A DNA stretch of 64,000 nt, from positions 84,714-148,713 of the forward strand of contig NZ_BBJR01000035.1 in NCBI RefSeq assembly GCF_000739875.1, read 5' to 3'. The stretch's first letter is position 1. Every line of letters starts with the position of its first letter. The notes beneath the pieces were generated by a model. The model was not told the origin of the DNA, ran no database searches, and saw only the letters and a program-made list of their open reading frames with translations. The position numbers and the translations under genes are program-made. Shown one piece after another: positions 47,035-56,234 of the stretch. The DNA is from Comamonas aquatica NBRC 14918 (lineage in GTDB: Bacteria; Pseudomonadota; Gammaproteobacteria; Burkholderiales; Burkholderiaceae_C).

Positions 47035-48303
47035 ATGAAGCAAGACCGCCAAGCCACGTACGCCGCACTGGACGCCTGGATCGACCAGCACTTTGACGAG
47101 CAGGTGCAGTTCCTGCAATCCCTGGTGCAGGTGCCCACGGACACGCCGCCCGGCAACAATGCCCCGCATGCCGAACGCACGGCCGACCTGATCCAGGCCT
47201 TCGGCTTTGAGGCCGAAAAGCACGTGGTGCCGGCACAGGCCGTCAAGGACTACGGCATGGAGTCCATCACCAACCTGATCGTGCGCCGCCCCTATGGTGC
47301 GGGCGGCAAGACGATTGCCCTGAACGCCCACGGCGACGTGGTGCCCCCCGGTGAAGGCTGGACCAAGGACCCGTATGGCGCCCAGATCGAAGACGGCAAG
47401 ATGTATGGCCGTGCCACGGCGGTGAGCAAGAGCGATTTCTCCACCTTCACCTTCGCCGTGCGTGCGCTGGAGGCCGTGGCCAAGCCCGCCCGGGGCGCGG
47501 TGGAGCTGCACTTCACCTACGACGAGGAGTTTGGCGGCCTGCTTGGCCCCGGCTGGCTGCTGGAGCAAGGCCTGACCCGGCCCGATCTGATGGTGGCCGC
47601 GGGTTTCAGCTACGAAGTGGTGACCGCGCACAACGGCTGCCTGCAGATGGAAGTGACCGTGCACGGCAAGATGGCCCACGCCGCCGTGCCCCACACGGGG
47701 GTGGACGCGCTGCAGGGCGCCGTGGCCATCATGAACGCGCTGTATGCCGAGAACACCCGCTACCAGCAGGTGACTTCACAGGTCCCCGGCATCAAGCACC
47801 CCTACCTGAACATCGGCCGCATCGAAGGCGGCACCAACACCAATGTGATCCCCGGCAAGGTGGTGCTCAAGCTGGACCGCCGCATGATCCCCGAGGAGCA
47901 CCCGGCCGAGGTGGAAGCCAGCATCCGCGCAGTGATCGCCCGCGCCACCGCCGACTTCAACACCCAGCGGGGCTACACCGGTGAGGACGCCGTGCGTGCG
48001 GACATCAAGCGCCTGCTGCTGGCCAACGCCATGACCCCGCTGGCGGGCAACCAGCCCTTGGTGGAGGCCATCCAGACCCACGGCGAAGCCGTGTTCGGCA
48101 CCAAGCCGCCCGCCGTGGGCACGCCGCTGTACACCGACGTGCGCCTGTACGTGGAGCGCGGCATCCCCGGCGTGATCTATGGCGCCGGCCCCCGCAGCGT
48201 GCTGGAAAGCCACGCCAAGCGGGCCGACGAACGCCTGGAGCTGGAAGACCTGCGCCGCGCCACCAAGGTGGTGGCACGCAGCCTGGTCGACCTGCTGGCC
48301 TGA
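47035..48303 (+). CDS. M20-family metallohydrolase with altered metal site
   Basis: 422 residues of the ArgE/DapE/CPG2 (M20) family. His99 and Asp101 (NAHGDVVPPGEGW) and the Glu164-Glu165 pair (TYDEEFGG) are present. The segment that normally reads GRGxxDxK is GRATAVSKSDF, so the bridging Asp position appears to hold Val130. It lies 24 bases after the uraD-allC fusion, so a role in ureidoglycolate or ureidoglycine breakdown is attractive but unproven. A terminator follows 28 bases after the stop. Confidence 0.85.
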   Translation: MKQDRQATYAALDAWIDQHFDEQVQFLQSLVQVPTDTPPGNNAPHAERTADLIQAFGFEAEKHVVPAQAVKDYGMESITNLIVRRPYGAGGKTIALNAHGDVVPPGEGWTKDPYGAQIEDGKMYGRATAVSKSDFSTFTFAVRALEAVAKPARGAVELHFTYDEEFGGLLGPGWLLEQGLTRPDLMVAAGFSYEVVTAHNGCLQMEVTVHGKMAHAAVPHTGVDALQGAVAIMNALYAENTRYQQVTSQVPGIKHPYLNIGRIEGGTNTNVIPGKVVLKLDRRMIPEEHPAEVEASIRAVIARATADFNTQRGYTGEDAVRADIKRLLLANAMTPLAGNQPLVEAIQTHGEAVFGTKPPAVGTPLYTDVRLYVERGIPGVIYGAGPRSVLESHAKRADERLELEDLRRATKVVARSLVDLLA

Positions 48304-48331
48304 CCCCCGGCGCTCCACGCCCCGCCCCTCC

Positions 48332-48355
48332 AGCCCGGTTGCGACCGGGCTTTTT
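48332..48355 (+). terminator. Terminator of the gntR-puuE-uraD/allC-M20 operon
   Basis: Stem AGCCCGGT/ACCGGGCT with a TGCG loop, followed by five T on the plus strand, 28 bases after the M20 stop codon. Confidence 0.9.
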
Positions 48356-48446
48356 CATGCCTGTGCCCAGCGGGCGCGCATCTTGCTTGTTTCCAGGGAA
48401 GAGCCCCAGCATGGGGCATGCCCGCTTTCACATGTCGAAAAGCCCT

Positions 48447-48466
48447 TTTGTGTTTCAAAACACAAA
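48447..48466. promoter_or_regulatory. 20-base AT-rich palindrome upstream of the NCS2 permease
   Basis: TTTGTGTTTCAAAACACAAA: nine-base arms around a two-base centre. It is AT-rich and has no T-run beyond it, so an operator is more likely than a terminator. It is different in sequence from the TTGTATACAC word. Confidence 0.4.
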
Positions 48467-48561
48467 CCGGACACGGCGCACGGGCATGCACCAGCAAGGG
48501 GCAAACCCCTAGGAAATCAGGCCTCCACCCGGGATTTCTAGAGGTCCTAATCCATCCTGTT

Positions 48562-48571
48562 TTGTATACAC
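48562..48571. promoter_or_regulatory. Candidate purine-regulon operator upstream of the NCS2 permease
   Basis: TTGTATACAC followed by TTTTTG, the same downstream context as the minus-strand copy at uraH/gntR. It lies 75 bases before the permease start. Confidence 0.65.
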
Positions 48572-48645
48572 TTTTTGTATGGATGACTGCATGCAAGCCA
48601 TGCAGCACAACCACACCACCCTACAAGGACTCCAAGGAAGACCCC

Positions 48646-50133
48646 ATGCAGACCACTGTGCATCCTGTCGATGAAAAGCTCCCTCTAGGCCGTGTGACGG
48701 CGCTGGGCCTGCAGCATGTGCTGGTGATGTACGCCGGCGCAGTCGCCGTGCCGCTCATCGTCGGCCGGGCGCTGAACCTGCCACCCGAACAGGTGGCCAT
48801 GCTGATCTCGGCCGACCTCTTCGTCTGCGGCCTGGTGACGCTGATCCAGGCCATGGGCTGCACGCAGTGGTTCGGCATCAAGCTGCCGGTGATGATGGGC
48901 GTGACCTTTGCCGCCGTCGGCCCCATGGTGTCCATGGCGCAGAGCACCGGTGGCCATGCCGGGGCCGGCCTGATCTTCGGCTCGGTGATCGGCGCCGGCG
49001 TGGTCTCCATCCTGATCGCACCGGTGGTCAGCCGCCTGCTGCGTTTCTTTCCGCCCGTGGTCACCGGCACCATCATCACCGTGATCGGCATCAGCCTGAT
49101 GCGCGTGGGCATCAACTGGATCTTCGGCAACCCCGTGGGGCCCACCGCCCCGTCCGTGCCCAACCCCGAACACCTGAAATGGCTGACCGAGGCCCAGGCC
49201 ATGGCTGGCGCACCAGGCACCTCGCTGCCGCCGGTGCCCAAGGGCTTTGCCGTGGTGCCCACCATCCCCAACCCCAAGTACGCCGACCTGACCGGGGTCG
49301 GGATCTCGGCCGTCGTGCTGCTGACCATCCTGTTTGTGGCCCGCTTCGGCAAAGGCTTTCTGGCCAACATCTCGGTGCTGCTGGGGATTGTGGTGGGTGG
49401 CGTGATCACCGCCGCCATGGGTCTGATGGACTTCCACAAGGTGGCGAATGCCCAGTGGTTCAACCTGGTGCTACCCTTCGAGATCGCTGCCCCGGTGTTC
49501 GATCCGGTGCTGATCCTGACCATGACCCTGGTGATGGTGGTGGTGATGATCGAGTCCACCGGCATGTTCCTGGCCCTGTCCGACATGACCGGCAAGCCCA
49601 TCAACCAGGATGAGCTGACGCGCGGCCTGCGCACGGACGGCCTGGGCACGCTGATCGGCGGCATCTTCAACACCTTCCCCTACACCAGCTTCTCGCAGAA
49701 CGTGGGCCTGGTCGCGGTCACCGGGGTCAAGAGCCGCTGGGTCTGCGTGGCAGGCGGGGCCATCCTGATCCTGCTGGGCCTGCTGCCCAAGATGGCCATG
49801 CTGATCGAGTCCCTGCCCACCGTGGTGCTGGGCGGTGCCGGCTTGGTGATGTTTGGCATGGTCGCCGCCACCGGCATCCGCATCCTGTCGACGGTGGACT
49901 TCATCCGCAACCGCAACAACGCCATGATCGTGGCGGTCTCGATCGGCGTCGGCATGATTCCGCTGGTGGCGCCCAATTTCCGCCAGTGGATGCCCCATGC
50001 CATCCACCCACTGATCGAATCCGGTATCCTTCTGGCCTCGATCGCCGCCGTGCTCCTGAATGTGTTTTTCAACGGAGCGCGTGGCGATACCCAAGCTGTT
50101 ATCAATGCCGCACGCCAGGCCGACGCGCACTGA
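48646..50133 (+). CDS. NCS2-family purine permease (uracil-xanthine/urate type)
   Basis: 495 residues, about fourteen helices. NCS2 hallmarks are GVTFAAVGPMVSMAQ, the ESTGMFLALSDMTGKP segment with the substrate-contacting Glu, and FNTFPYTSFSQNVGLVAVTG with Q-N-V-G-L. These fit the xanthine/urate branch (XanQ, UacT, UapA) rather than uracil. It imports xanthine or urate by proton symport. Its own promoter region carries the TTGTATACAC word, linking it to the purine regulator. Confidence 0.93.
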   Translation: MQTTVHPVDEKLPLGRVTALGLQHVLVMYAGAVAVPLIVGRALNLPPEQVAMLISADLFVCGLVTLIQAMGCTQWFGIKLPVMMGVTFAAVGPMVSMAQSTGGHAGAGLIFGSVIGAGVVSILIAPVVSRLLRFFPPVVTGTIITVIGISLMRVGINWIFGNPVGPTAPSVPNPEHLKWLTEAQAMAGAPGTSLPPVPKGFAVVPTIPNPKYADLTGVGISAVVLLTILFVARFGKGFLANISVLLGIVVGGVITAAMGLMDFHKVANAQWFNLVLPFEIAAPVFDPVLILTMTLVMVVVMIESTGMFLALSDMTGKPINQDELTRGLRTDGLGTLIGGIFNTFPYTSFSQNVGLVAVTGVKSRWVCVAGGAILILLGLLPKMAMLIESLPTVVLGGAGLVMFGMVAATGIRILSTVDFIRNRNNAMIVAVSIGVGMIPLVAPNFRQWMPHAIHPLIESGILLASIAAVLLNVFFNGARGDTQAVINAARQADAH

Positions 50134-50263
50134 CCCAGTCTGCCTTCGCCCGTAGCCCGGACATCCCCGGGCCCCACGACGCCCCCTGCCCACGCCGCAG
50201 GGGGTTTGCGCCTTGAGCTACGCTTATTGCAGCGCACAAACCGTTCATCTATTGGAAAGACCC

Positions 50264-50285
50264 GACCTAGGGTAAGCTCTAGGTC
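50264..50285. promoter_or_regulatory. Inverted repeat upstream of maeB
   Basis: GACCTAG-N8-CTAGGTC, a perfect seven-base dyad 46 bases before the maeB start. It overlaps the expected promoter position. No T-run follows, so it is not a terminator for the permease gene; an operator is possible. Confidence 0.35.
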
Positions 50286-50331
50286 AGCAAGCCCTCAGGC
50301 TTGATCTGCCAGATTCACGAGATATTTTTGT

Positions 50332-52629
50332 ATGACGCAAACCCTGTCCACCGCTGAACAAGCCCTGCGCGATGCTGCGCGTGAGTACCACGCAAGCCCC
50401 AACAAGGGCAAGATTTCGGTGACCCCCACCAAGCCACTGTCCAACCAGCGCGACCTGTCGCTGGCCTACTCGCCCGGCGTGGCCTACCCCTGCCTGGACA
50501 TCCAGGCCGATCCCTCCAAGGCTTTTGACTACACCGCCCGCGGCAACCTGGTCGGCGTGATCACCAACGGCACGGCCGTGCTGGGCCTGGGCGACATCGG
50601 CCCCCTGGCTGGCAAGCCCGTGATGGAAGGCAAAGGCTGCCTGTTCAAGAAGTTCGCCGGTGTGGATGTGTTCGACATCGAACTGGCCGAACGCGATCCC
50701 GACAAGCTGATCGAGATCATTGCCTCGCTGGAACCCACGCTGGGCGGCATCAACCTCGAAGACATCAAGGCGCCCGAGTGCTTCTACATCGAGCAGGAGC
50801 TCTCCAAGCGCATGAACATTCCCGTGTTCCATGACGACCAGCACGGCACCGCCATCATCTCCAGCGCCGCGCTGCTCAACGGCCTGGAACTGGTGAACAA
50901 GCAGATCGACCAGGTCAAGGTCGCCGTCTCCGGCGCCGGCGCCGCGGCGATTGCCTGCGTGAACGTGATGGTGGGCCTGGGCGTGAAGCGCGAGAACGTC
51001 TTCATGTGCGACTCCAAGGGCGTGATCTACGAAGGCCGCCCCGGTGGCCTGGACGCCTCCAAGGCCCAGTACGCCCAGAAGACCGACGCCCGCACCCTGG
51101 CCGATGCGGTCAACGGTGCCGACGTGTTCCTGGGCTGCTCGGCCCCTGGCGTGCTGACCGCCGAGATGGTCAAGACCATGGCCGACAAGCCCATCATCCT
51201 GGCACTGGCCAACCCTGAGCCGGAAATCCGCCCCGAGCTGGCCAAGGCGGTGCGCCCCGACTGCATCATCGCCACCGGCCGTTCGGACTATCCGAACCAG
51301 GTGAACAACGTGCTGTGCTTCCCCTACATCTTCCGTGGCGCGCTGGACTGCGGCGCCACCAAGATCACGGAAAGCATGAAGCTGGCCTGCGTGCGCGAAA
51401 TCGCCGCCCTGGCCAAGCAGGACGTGAGCGACGAAGTGGCCGCCGCCTACCAGGGCAAGGAGCTGAAGTTCGGCCCCGACTACCTGATCCCCACGCCCTT
51501 CGACACGCGCCTGATCCTGCGCATTGCCCCCGCCGTGGCCCAGGCCGCCGCCGAATCCGGCGTGGCCACCCGCCCCATCGAGGACATTGCCGCCTACCGC
51601 GAAAGCCTGACCCGCTTCGTCTACCAGACCAGCATGTTCATGCGCCCCGTGTTTGCCGCCGCCAAGGCCAAGCTGCAGCGCGTGGCCTATGCCGAAGGTG
51701 AAGACGAGCGCGTGCTGCGCGCCGTGCAAGTGGCCGTGGAAGAAGGCCTGGCCAAGCCCATCCTGATCGGCCGCCCCGCCGTGATCGAGGCGCGCATTGC
51801 CAAGGCCGGTCTGCGCCTGCAGCCCGGTGTGGACGTGGAAATCTGCAACCCTGAGGACGATCCCCGCTTCCGCCAGTACTGGGAGGCCTACCACCAGCTG
51901 ATGGGCCGTGACGGCGTGACGCCCGAGACCGCCAAGTCGGCCGTGCGTCGCTCCAACACCCTGATCGCCGCGCTGATGGTCAAGCTGGGCGATGCCGACG
52001 CCATGCTGTCGGGCCTGGTCGGCCGTTTCGACCGCCACCTGGACCACATCGAGACCGTGCTGGGCCACAAGGCCGGCGCCGACCGCCTGGCCACCGTGAA
52101 CGCCGTGATGCTGGAAGACCGCACCCTGTTCATCGCGGACACCTACATCAACGAAGACCCCACGGCCGAAGAGCTGGCCCAGATCGCCAAGATGGCGGCC
52201 GACGAAGTGGCCCGCTTTGGCATTCCTCCCAAGGTGGCCTTCCTGTCGCACTCCAACTACGGCTCCTCCAGCCGCAAGTCGGCGCTGAAGATGCGCGCGG
52301 CGCGCAACCTGTTTGCCGCCGCCAACCCCGGCATCGAATGCGACGGTGAAATGCACGGCGACGCCGCGCTGGACGCCAAGGTGCGCGAGCGCACGCTGCT
52401 GGACAGCAGCCTGTCCGGTGAAGCCAATGTGCTGATCTGCCCCAACCTGGACGCCGCGAACATCCTGTTCAACGTGCTCAAGACCACCTCCGGCCACGGC
52501 ACCACCATCGGCCCCGTGCTGATGGGCGCTGCCGCCTCAGCCCACGTGCTGACGCCTTCGTCCACCGTGCGCCGCGTGGTCAACATGACCGCCCTGGCCG
52601 CCGCCCAGGCGATTGCCCGCAAGGCCTGA
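50332..52629 (+). CDS. maeB: NADP-type malic enzyme with phosphotransacetylase-like tail
   Basis: Decarboxylates malate to pyruvate. 765 residues: malic N-terminal and NAD(P)-binding parts (about 1-430; [13 protein letters not shown] and [20 protein letters not shown]) and a C-terminal phosphate acetyl/butyryltransferase-like domain (about 440-765). The tail is thought to be regulatory, sensing acetyl-CoA, rather than catalytic. Length and order are as in E. coli MaeB. It is transcribed alone, with its own terminator. Confidence 0.95.
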   Translation: MTQTLSTAEQALRDAAREYHASPNKGKISVTPTKPLSNQRDLSLAYSPGVAYPCLDIQADPSKAFDYTARGNLVGVITNGTAVLGLGDIGPLAGKPVMEGKGCLFKKFAGVDVFDIELAERDPDKLIEIIASLEPTLGGINLEDIKAPECFYIEQELSKRMNIPVFHDDQHGTAIISSAALLNGLELVNKQIDQVKVAVSGAGAAAIACVNVMVGLGVKRENVFMCDSKGVIYEGRPGGLDASKAQYAQKTDARTLADAVNGADVFLGCSAPGVLTAEMVKTMADKPIILALANPEPEIRPELAKAVRPDCIIATGRSDYPNQVNNVLCFPYIFRGALDCGATKITESMKLACVREIAALAKQDVSDEVAAAYQGKELKFGPDYLIPTPFDTRLILRIAPAVAQAAAESGVATRPIEDIAAYRESLTRFVYQTSMFMRPVFAAAKAKLQRVAYAEGEDERVLRAVQVAVEEGLAKPILIGRPAVIEARIAKAGLRLQPGVDVEICNPEDDPRFRQYWEAYHQLMGRDGVTPETAKSAVRRSNTLIAALMVKLGDADAMLSGLVGRFDRHLDHIETVLGHKAGADRLATVNAVMLEDRTLFIADTYINEDPTAEELAQIAKMAADEVARFGIPPKVAFLSHSNYGSSSRKSALKMRAARNLFAAANPGIECDGEMHGDAALDAKVRERTLLDSSLSGEANVLICPNLDAANILFNVLKTTSGHGTTIGPVLMGAAASAHVLTPSSTVRRVVNMTALAAAQAIARKA

Positions 52630-52648
52630 TCGCCCCGCTCCCGGCACC

Positions 52649-52679
52649 AGCCCTTGGCCCTGTGGCCAAGGGCTTTTTT
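52649..52679 (+). terminator. Terminator of maeB
   Basis: Stem AGCCCTTGGCC/GGCCAAGGGCT with a CTGT loop and a six-T run, 20 bases after the maeB stop codon. Confidence 0.92.
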
Positions 52680-52950
52680 CATGGCTGCTTCACTTTTGAA
52701 AGCAGCTTGCGCTTGTGCTGCAATTGATTGATTGCTTAATCATTGCAAAATCCTTTTCCAATGAGCGCAAAATGCTCTTTTTATTGAAGCACAATCCATT
52801 CGCTCCGCCCCATGCGGCCCGCCCGCGCTGAACCGAAGTGCGCCACTGTGCCATCCCCGCCACCCTGATAAAGCACGTGCCCCTTGGGGTACAGTAACTG
52901 CAACTTCTGCCCGCAGGCGGCCCTGACCGCCCTGATACACACCCCACCGC

Positions 52951-53718
52951 ATGTCAGTGTCCTTTGAGCCCGTCAAGGCCGGTACGTCGCTTGCCGATCA
53001 AGTGGCCCAATCCCTCGAATCCAGCATTCGGCAGGGCCAGCTGCGCCCGGGCGACCGCCTGCCCACCGAAGTGGCCATGGTCGCGCAGTTTGGCGTCAGC
53101 CGCACCGTGGTGCGCGAGGCGATCTCGCGCCTGAAATCCAGCGGCCTGGTGGAATCCAAGCAAGGCAGCGGCGTCTACGTGCAGGCGGCCCGCATCGAGC
53201 CCCTGGACCTGGACAAGACCCAGGCCGCCTCGCAGGAGGCAGTGATCCAGATCGTCGAGGTGCGCCGGGCCCTGGAGGCCGAGGTGGCCGAACTGGCCGC
53301 AGCGCGCCGCAACCCCGAGGACCTCCGCCGCATCCACGCGGCCGTGCAGGCCCTGGCCGATGCGGTGCAGCAGGGCCGCGACGGGGTCAGCGAGGACGTA
53401 GCCTTCCACCGCGCCATCGCCCAGGCGGCGCGCAACCCCTTTCTGCTCAACACCCTGGACTACCTGTCCCAGATCCTGGCTGGCGCCACGCGCGTGACCC
53501 GGGCCAATGAAGCGCGGCGCACCGATTTCTCCACCGCCGTGACGCAGGAGCATGCTGGCATCGTGCAAGCCATCGAGGCCGGCGACCCCGCCGCGGCCCG
53601 CGCCGCCGCCACCGCGCACATGAACAACGCCATTTCCCGCATCCGCCAGGCCGATCCCGCCTTCTGGGCGCAGGATGGCCGCCGCCTGGCCCAGGTGCTG
53701 CTGCCGGACGCGCGGTAA
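52951..53718 (+). CDS. GntR/FadR-type regulator of the threonate cluster
   Basis: 255 residues: winged helix at about 12-78 (LPTEVAMVAQFGVSRTVVRE, then AISRLKSSGLVESKQGSGVYV) and an FCD domain at about 95-225 with FHRAIAQAARNP and a late EHAGIVQAIEAGD. This is the usual regulator type for acid-sugar pathways. It stands in front of gntP and the ltnD-otnKCI genes and probably represses them until an acid sugar or a pathway intermediate is present. The 270 bases before it (52680-52950) are AT-rich at first and hold no gene that I can support. Confidence 0.9.
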   Translation: MSVSFEPVKAGTSLADQVAQSLESSIRQGQLRPGDRLPTEVAMVAQFGVSRTVVREAISRLKSSGLVESKQGSGVYVQAARIEPLDLDKTQAASQEAVIQIVEVRRALEAEVAELAAARRNPEDLRRIHAAVQALADAVQQGRDGVSEDVAFHRAIAQAARNPFLLNTLDYLSQILAGATRVTRANEARRTDFSTAVTQEHAGIVQAIEAGDPAAARAAATAHMNNAISRIRQADPAFWAQDGRRLAQVLLPDAR

Positions 53719-53795
53719 AACGGCGCGCCGGCGCAACACCCCACACGCGGTCGTCAGGCATACGCAGTTTCCCGGGGGTCCTTGGCGCAAAAAAT

Positions 53796-53809
53796 TTGTA
53801 TGATGACAA
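53796..53809. promoter_or_regulatory. Candidate FCD-type operator upstream of gntP
   Basis: TTGTATGATGACAA, half-sites TTGT and ACAA with a six-base spacer, in an AT-rich patch 64 bases before the gntP start. GntR/FadR proteins bind dyads of this kind, and the gene just upstream encodes one. It lacks the ATACAC end of the purine-regulon word. Confidence 0.45.
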
Positions 53810-53872
53810 TATAAGCAGGCAAAGCAGCGGTGCTGCGCGCCTCCCTGATTACAAACTTCGAGACACATTTCC

Positions 53873-55237
53873 ATGTCCACCCTTGCCCTCCTGAGCATTG
53901 CCGGGGGCAGCATCGCGCTGCTGCTCGTCCTGATCATCCGCCTGCAAGTCCACGCCTTCGTAGCGCTGATGCTGGTCAGCCTGCTGGTGGCCCTGGCCAC
54001 CAACATCCCCGTGGCCGAAATCATTCCCACCCTGATCGCCGGCATGGGCGGCACCCTGGGCTCAGTGGCCATCCTGGTGGCGCTGGGCGCCATGCTGGGC
54101 CGCATGATCGAGGTGTCTGGCGGCGCCAACACCCTGGCACAGCGCTTCACCCAGATCCTGGGCCCGCGCCGCGTGCCGGCCGCCCTGACGGCCGCAGCCC
54201 TGGTGCTGTCCATCCCCGTGTTCTTCGACGTGGGCTTCATCATCCTGATCCCCATCATTTACGGCTTCTGCAAGGCCGCGGGCGTCAACCCCGTCAAGTA
54301 CGGCCTGCCCGTGGCCGGCATCATGCTGGCCACCCACGTGGTGGTGCCTCCGCACCCTGGCATCGTCGGTGGCGCGGCCGTGCTGTCGGCCGATGTGGGC
54401 TGGATCACGCTGATCGGCCTGGCCACCTGCATTCCCCTGGCCTTCCTGGCCCAGTACGTGGGCGGCAAGCTCAACCGCCGCGACTACGCGATGCAGCCCG
54501 ATGCCGAAGCCCAGTTCCGCCAGTTCGGCACCGACGCCTCGACCACCACCACCTCCAGCAAGCTGCCCAGCGTGGCCGCCGTGATGACGCTGATCCTCGC
54601 TCCCCTGGCGCTGATCATGCTGGGCACCACCGGTGCCACCCTGCTGCCCAAGGGCGACAGCCTGCGCAACCTGATGTCGTTCACCGGCGCCCCAGTGTTC
54701 GCCCTGATGGTCGCCATCGGCCTGGCCTTTGTGCTGCTGGTGCGCCCCCTGGGCTGGACCCGCACCCGCACCAATGAGGTGATGGAATCGGCCCTGCCTG
54801 CGGCGGCGACCGTGATCCTGGTGACCGGCGCCGGCGGCGTGTTTGCCAAGGTGCTGACCGTCAGCGGCATCGGCACTGCCCTGTCCCAGGCGCTGGCCGG
54901 CACCGGCCTGCCCCTGATCCTGCTGGGCTTTGTGATCTCCCTGGCGCTGCGCGCCGCCCAAGGCTCGGCCACCGTGGCCATCCTGACCACCTGCGGCCTG
55001 CTGGCCGAAAGCATCAACGGCGGTGGCTACAGCGCCCTGCAGGTCGCCATCCTCACGGTGGCCATCGGCTTCGGCGGTCTGGGCCTGTCGCACGTGAACG
55101 ATTCGGGCTTCTGGATCGTCACCCGCTACCTGGGCCTGAGCGTGGCCGACGGGCTGCGCAGCTGGACGGTGCTGACCACCATCCTGGGGCTGGCCGGCTT
55201 CCTGCTGACCTGGTTGATCTGGGTCCTGGCGTCCTGA
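53873..55237 (+). CDS. GntP-family acid-sugar permease
   Basis: 454 residues with about twelve to fourteen helices. GntP family features include VEFF-like SIPVFFDVGFIILIPIIYG, then HPGIVGGAAVLSADVGW and SHVNDSGFWIVTRYLGLS with its conserved N-D-S-G-F-W. It imports gluconate-like acids; in this context threonate or a related four-carbon acid. It is followed at 86 bases by ltnD and starts a likely five-gene operon. Confidence 0.92.
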   Translation: MSTLALLSIAGGSIALLLVLIIRLQVHAFVALMLVSLLVALATNIPVAEIIPTLIAGMGGTLGSVAILVALGAMLGRMIEVSGGANTLAQRFTQILGPRRVPAALTAAALVLSIPVFFDVGFIILIPIIYGFCKAAGVNPVKYGLPVAGIMLATHVVVPPHPGIVGGAAVLSADVGWITLIGLATCIPLAFLAQYVGGKLNRRDYAMQPDAEAQFRQFGTDASTTTTSSKLPSVAAVMTLILAPLALIMLGTTGATLLPKGDSLRNLMSFTGAPVFALMVAIGLAFVLLVRPLGWTRTRTNEVMESALPAAATVILVTGAGGVFAKVLTVSGIGTALSQALAGTGLPLILLGFVISLALRAAQGSATVAILTTCGLLAESINGGGYSALQVAILTVAIGFGGLGLSHVNDSGFWIVTRYLGLSVADGLRSWTVLTTILGLAGFLLTWLIWVLAS

Positions 55238-55322
55238 TCCAGCTCTTGTCTTCTTCCACGCCGGGCCTGCCCGGCGTTTGCGTTTGCTTCCGCAACATCC
55301 TCTTTCGATTGGAACTTCTCAA

Positions 55323-56234
55323 ATGACTCAGAAAAAAGTCGGCGTCATCGGCCTGGGCGCCATGGGCCTGGGCATTGCCAAAACCCTGCGCAACAACGGC
55401 TACAGCGTGCATGTCTGTGACGTGCGCCCCGGCGCGGCCGATGACTTCGCCAAGGATGGCGGCGTGGCCTGTGCCTCGCCGGTCGATCTGGCCGCCCAGG
55501 TGGATGTCGTGGTGTCCGTGGTGGTCAACGCCGCCCAGACCGAATCCGTGCTGTTCGGCGAGCACGGCGCCGCTGCCGCCATGCGCGCTGGCAGCACCTT
55601 CATCATGTGCTCCACGGTCGACCCCAACTGGTCCATCGCCCTGGAAGCGCGCCTGGCCCAAAGCGGCATCCTGTACGTGGACGGCCCCATCTCCGGCGGC
55701 GCTGCCAAGGCCGCTTCGGGCCAGATGACCATGATGACCTCGGCCACGCCCGCCGCCTACGCGGCCGCCGGCGACGTGCTGGACGCCATGGCCGGCAAGG
55801 TCTACCGCCTGGGTGACAAGGCCGGCGCGGGCAGCAAGGTCAAGATCATCAACCAGCTGCTGGCCGGCGTGCACATTGCTGCGGCCGCCGAAGCCATGGC
55901 CCTGGGCCTGCGTGAAGGCGTGGACGCCGCCGCCATCTACGACGTGATCACCCACAGCGCGGGCAACAGCTGGATGTTCGAGAACCGCATGGCCCATGTG
56001 CTGGCGGGCGACTACACACCGTTGTCGGCCGTGGACATCTTCGTCAAAGACCTGGGCCTAGTGCTGGACACCGCCCGCGCCACCAAATTCCCGCTGCCGC
56101 TGGCCGCCACCGCGCACCAGATGTTCATGCAGGCCTCCACCGCCGGCTTTGCCAAGGAAGACGACAGCGCCGTGATCAAGATCTTCCCCGGCATCACCCT
56201 GCCCCAGGCCGCCAACGACGAAGGCCAGCCATGA
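55323..56234 (+). CDS. ltnD: L-threonate dehydrogenase
   Basis: First step of threonate breakdown: NAD-dependent oxidation at C2 to 2-oxo-tetronate. 303-residue beta-hydroxyacid dehydrogenase. Nucleotide motif GVIGLGAMGLGIAKTL at 7-22, substrate-binding VDGPISGGAAKA and the catalytic Lys in GAGSKVKIINQLLAGVHIA. Alone the family would also allow 3-hydroxyisobutyrate or tartronate semialdehyde activity, but the otnKCI genes behind it favour LtnD. The stop overlaps the otnK start (ATGA). Confidence 0.9.
   Translation: MTQKKVGVIGLGAMGLGIAKTLRNNGYSVHVCDVRPGAADDFAKDGGVACASPVDLAAQVDVVVSVVVNAAQTESVLFGEHGAAAAMRAGSTFIMCSTVDPNWSIALEARLAQSGILYVDGPISGGAAKAASGQMTMMTSATPAAYAAAGDVLDAMAGKVYRLGDKAGAGSKVKIINQLLAGVHIAAAAEAMALGLREGVDAAAIYDVITHSAGNSWMFENRMAHVLAGDYTPLSAVDIFVKDLGLVLDTARATKFPLPLAATAHQMFMQASTAGFAKEDDSAVIKIFPGITLPQAANDEGQP

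Larger units (their letters stand above)
48356..48645. other. Long 5' region of the NCS2 permease gene
   Basis: 290 bases between a terminator and the permease start. It holds a 20-base palindrome at 48447-48466 and the TTGTATACAC operator candidate at 48562-48571, the latter framed by ATCCAT and ATGGAT (48550-48555 and 48579-48584). No gene is seen. Confidence 0.6.

Noticed and set aside
45197..47236. Very long minus-strand open frame opposite uraD-allC
   Set aside because: The product is an Ala/Gly/Gln/His-rich composition with no domain pattern, and it lies antisense to an obviously real enzyme; GC-rich codon use leaves such shadows.
50284..52497. 737-codon antisense frame opposite maeB
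   Set aside because: Low-complexity composition, no start site or family pattern, and full overlap with maeB.
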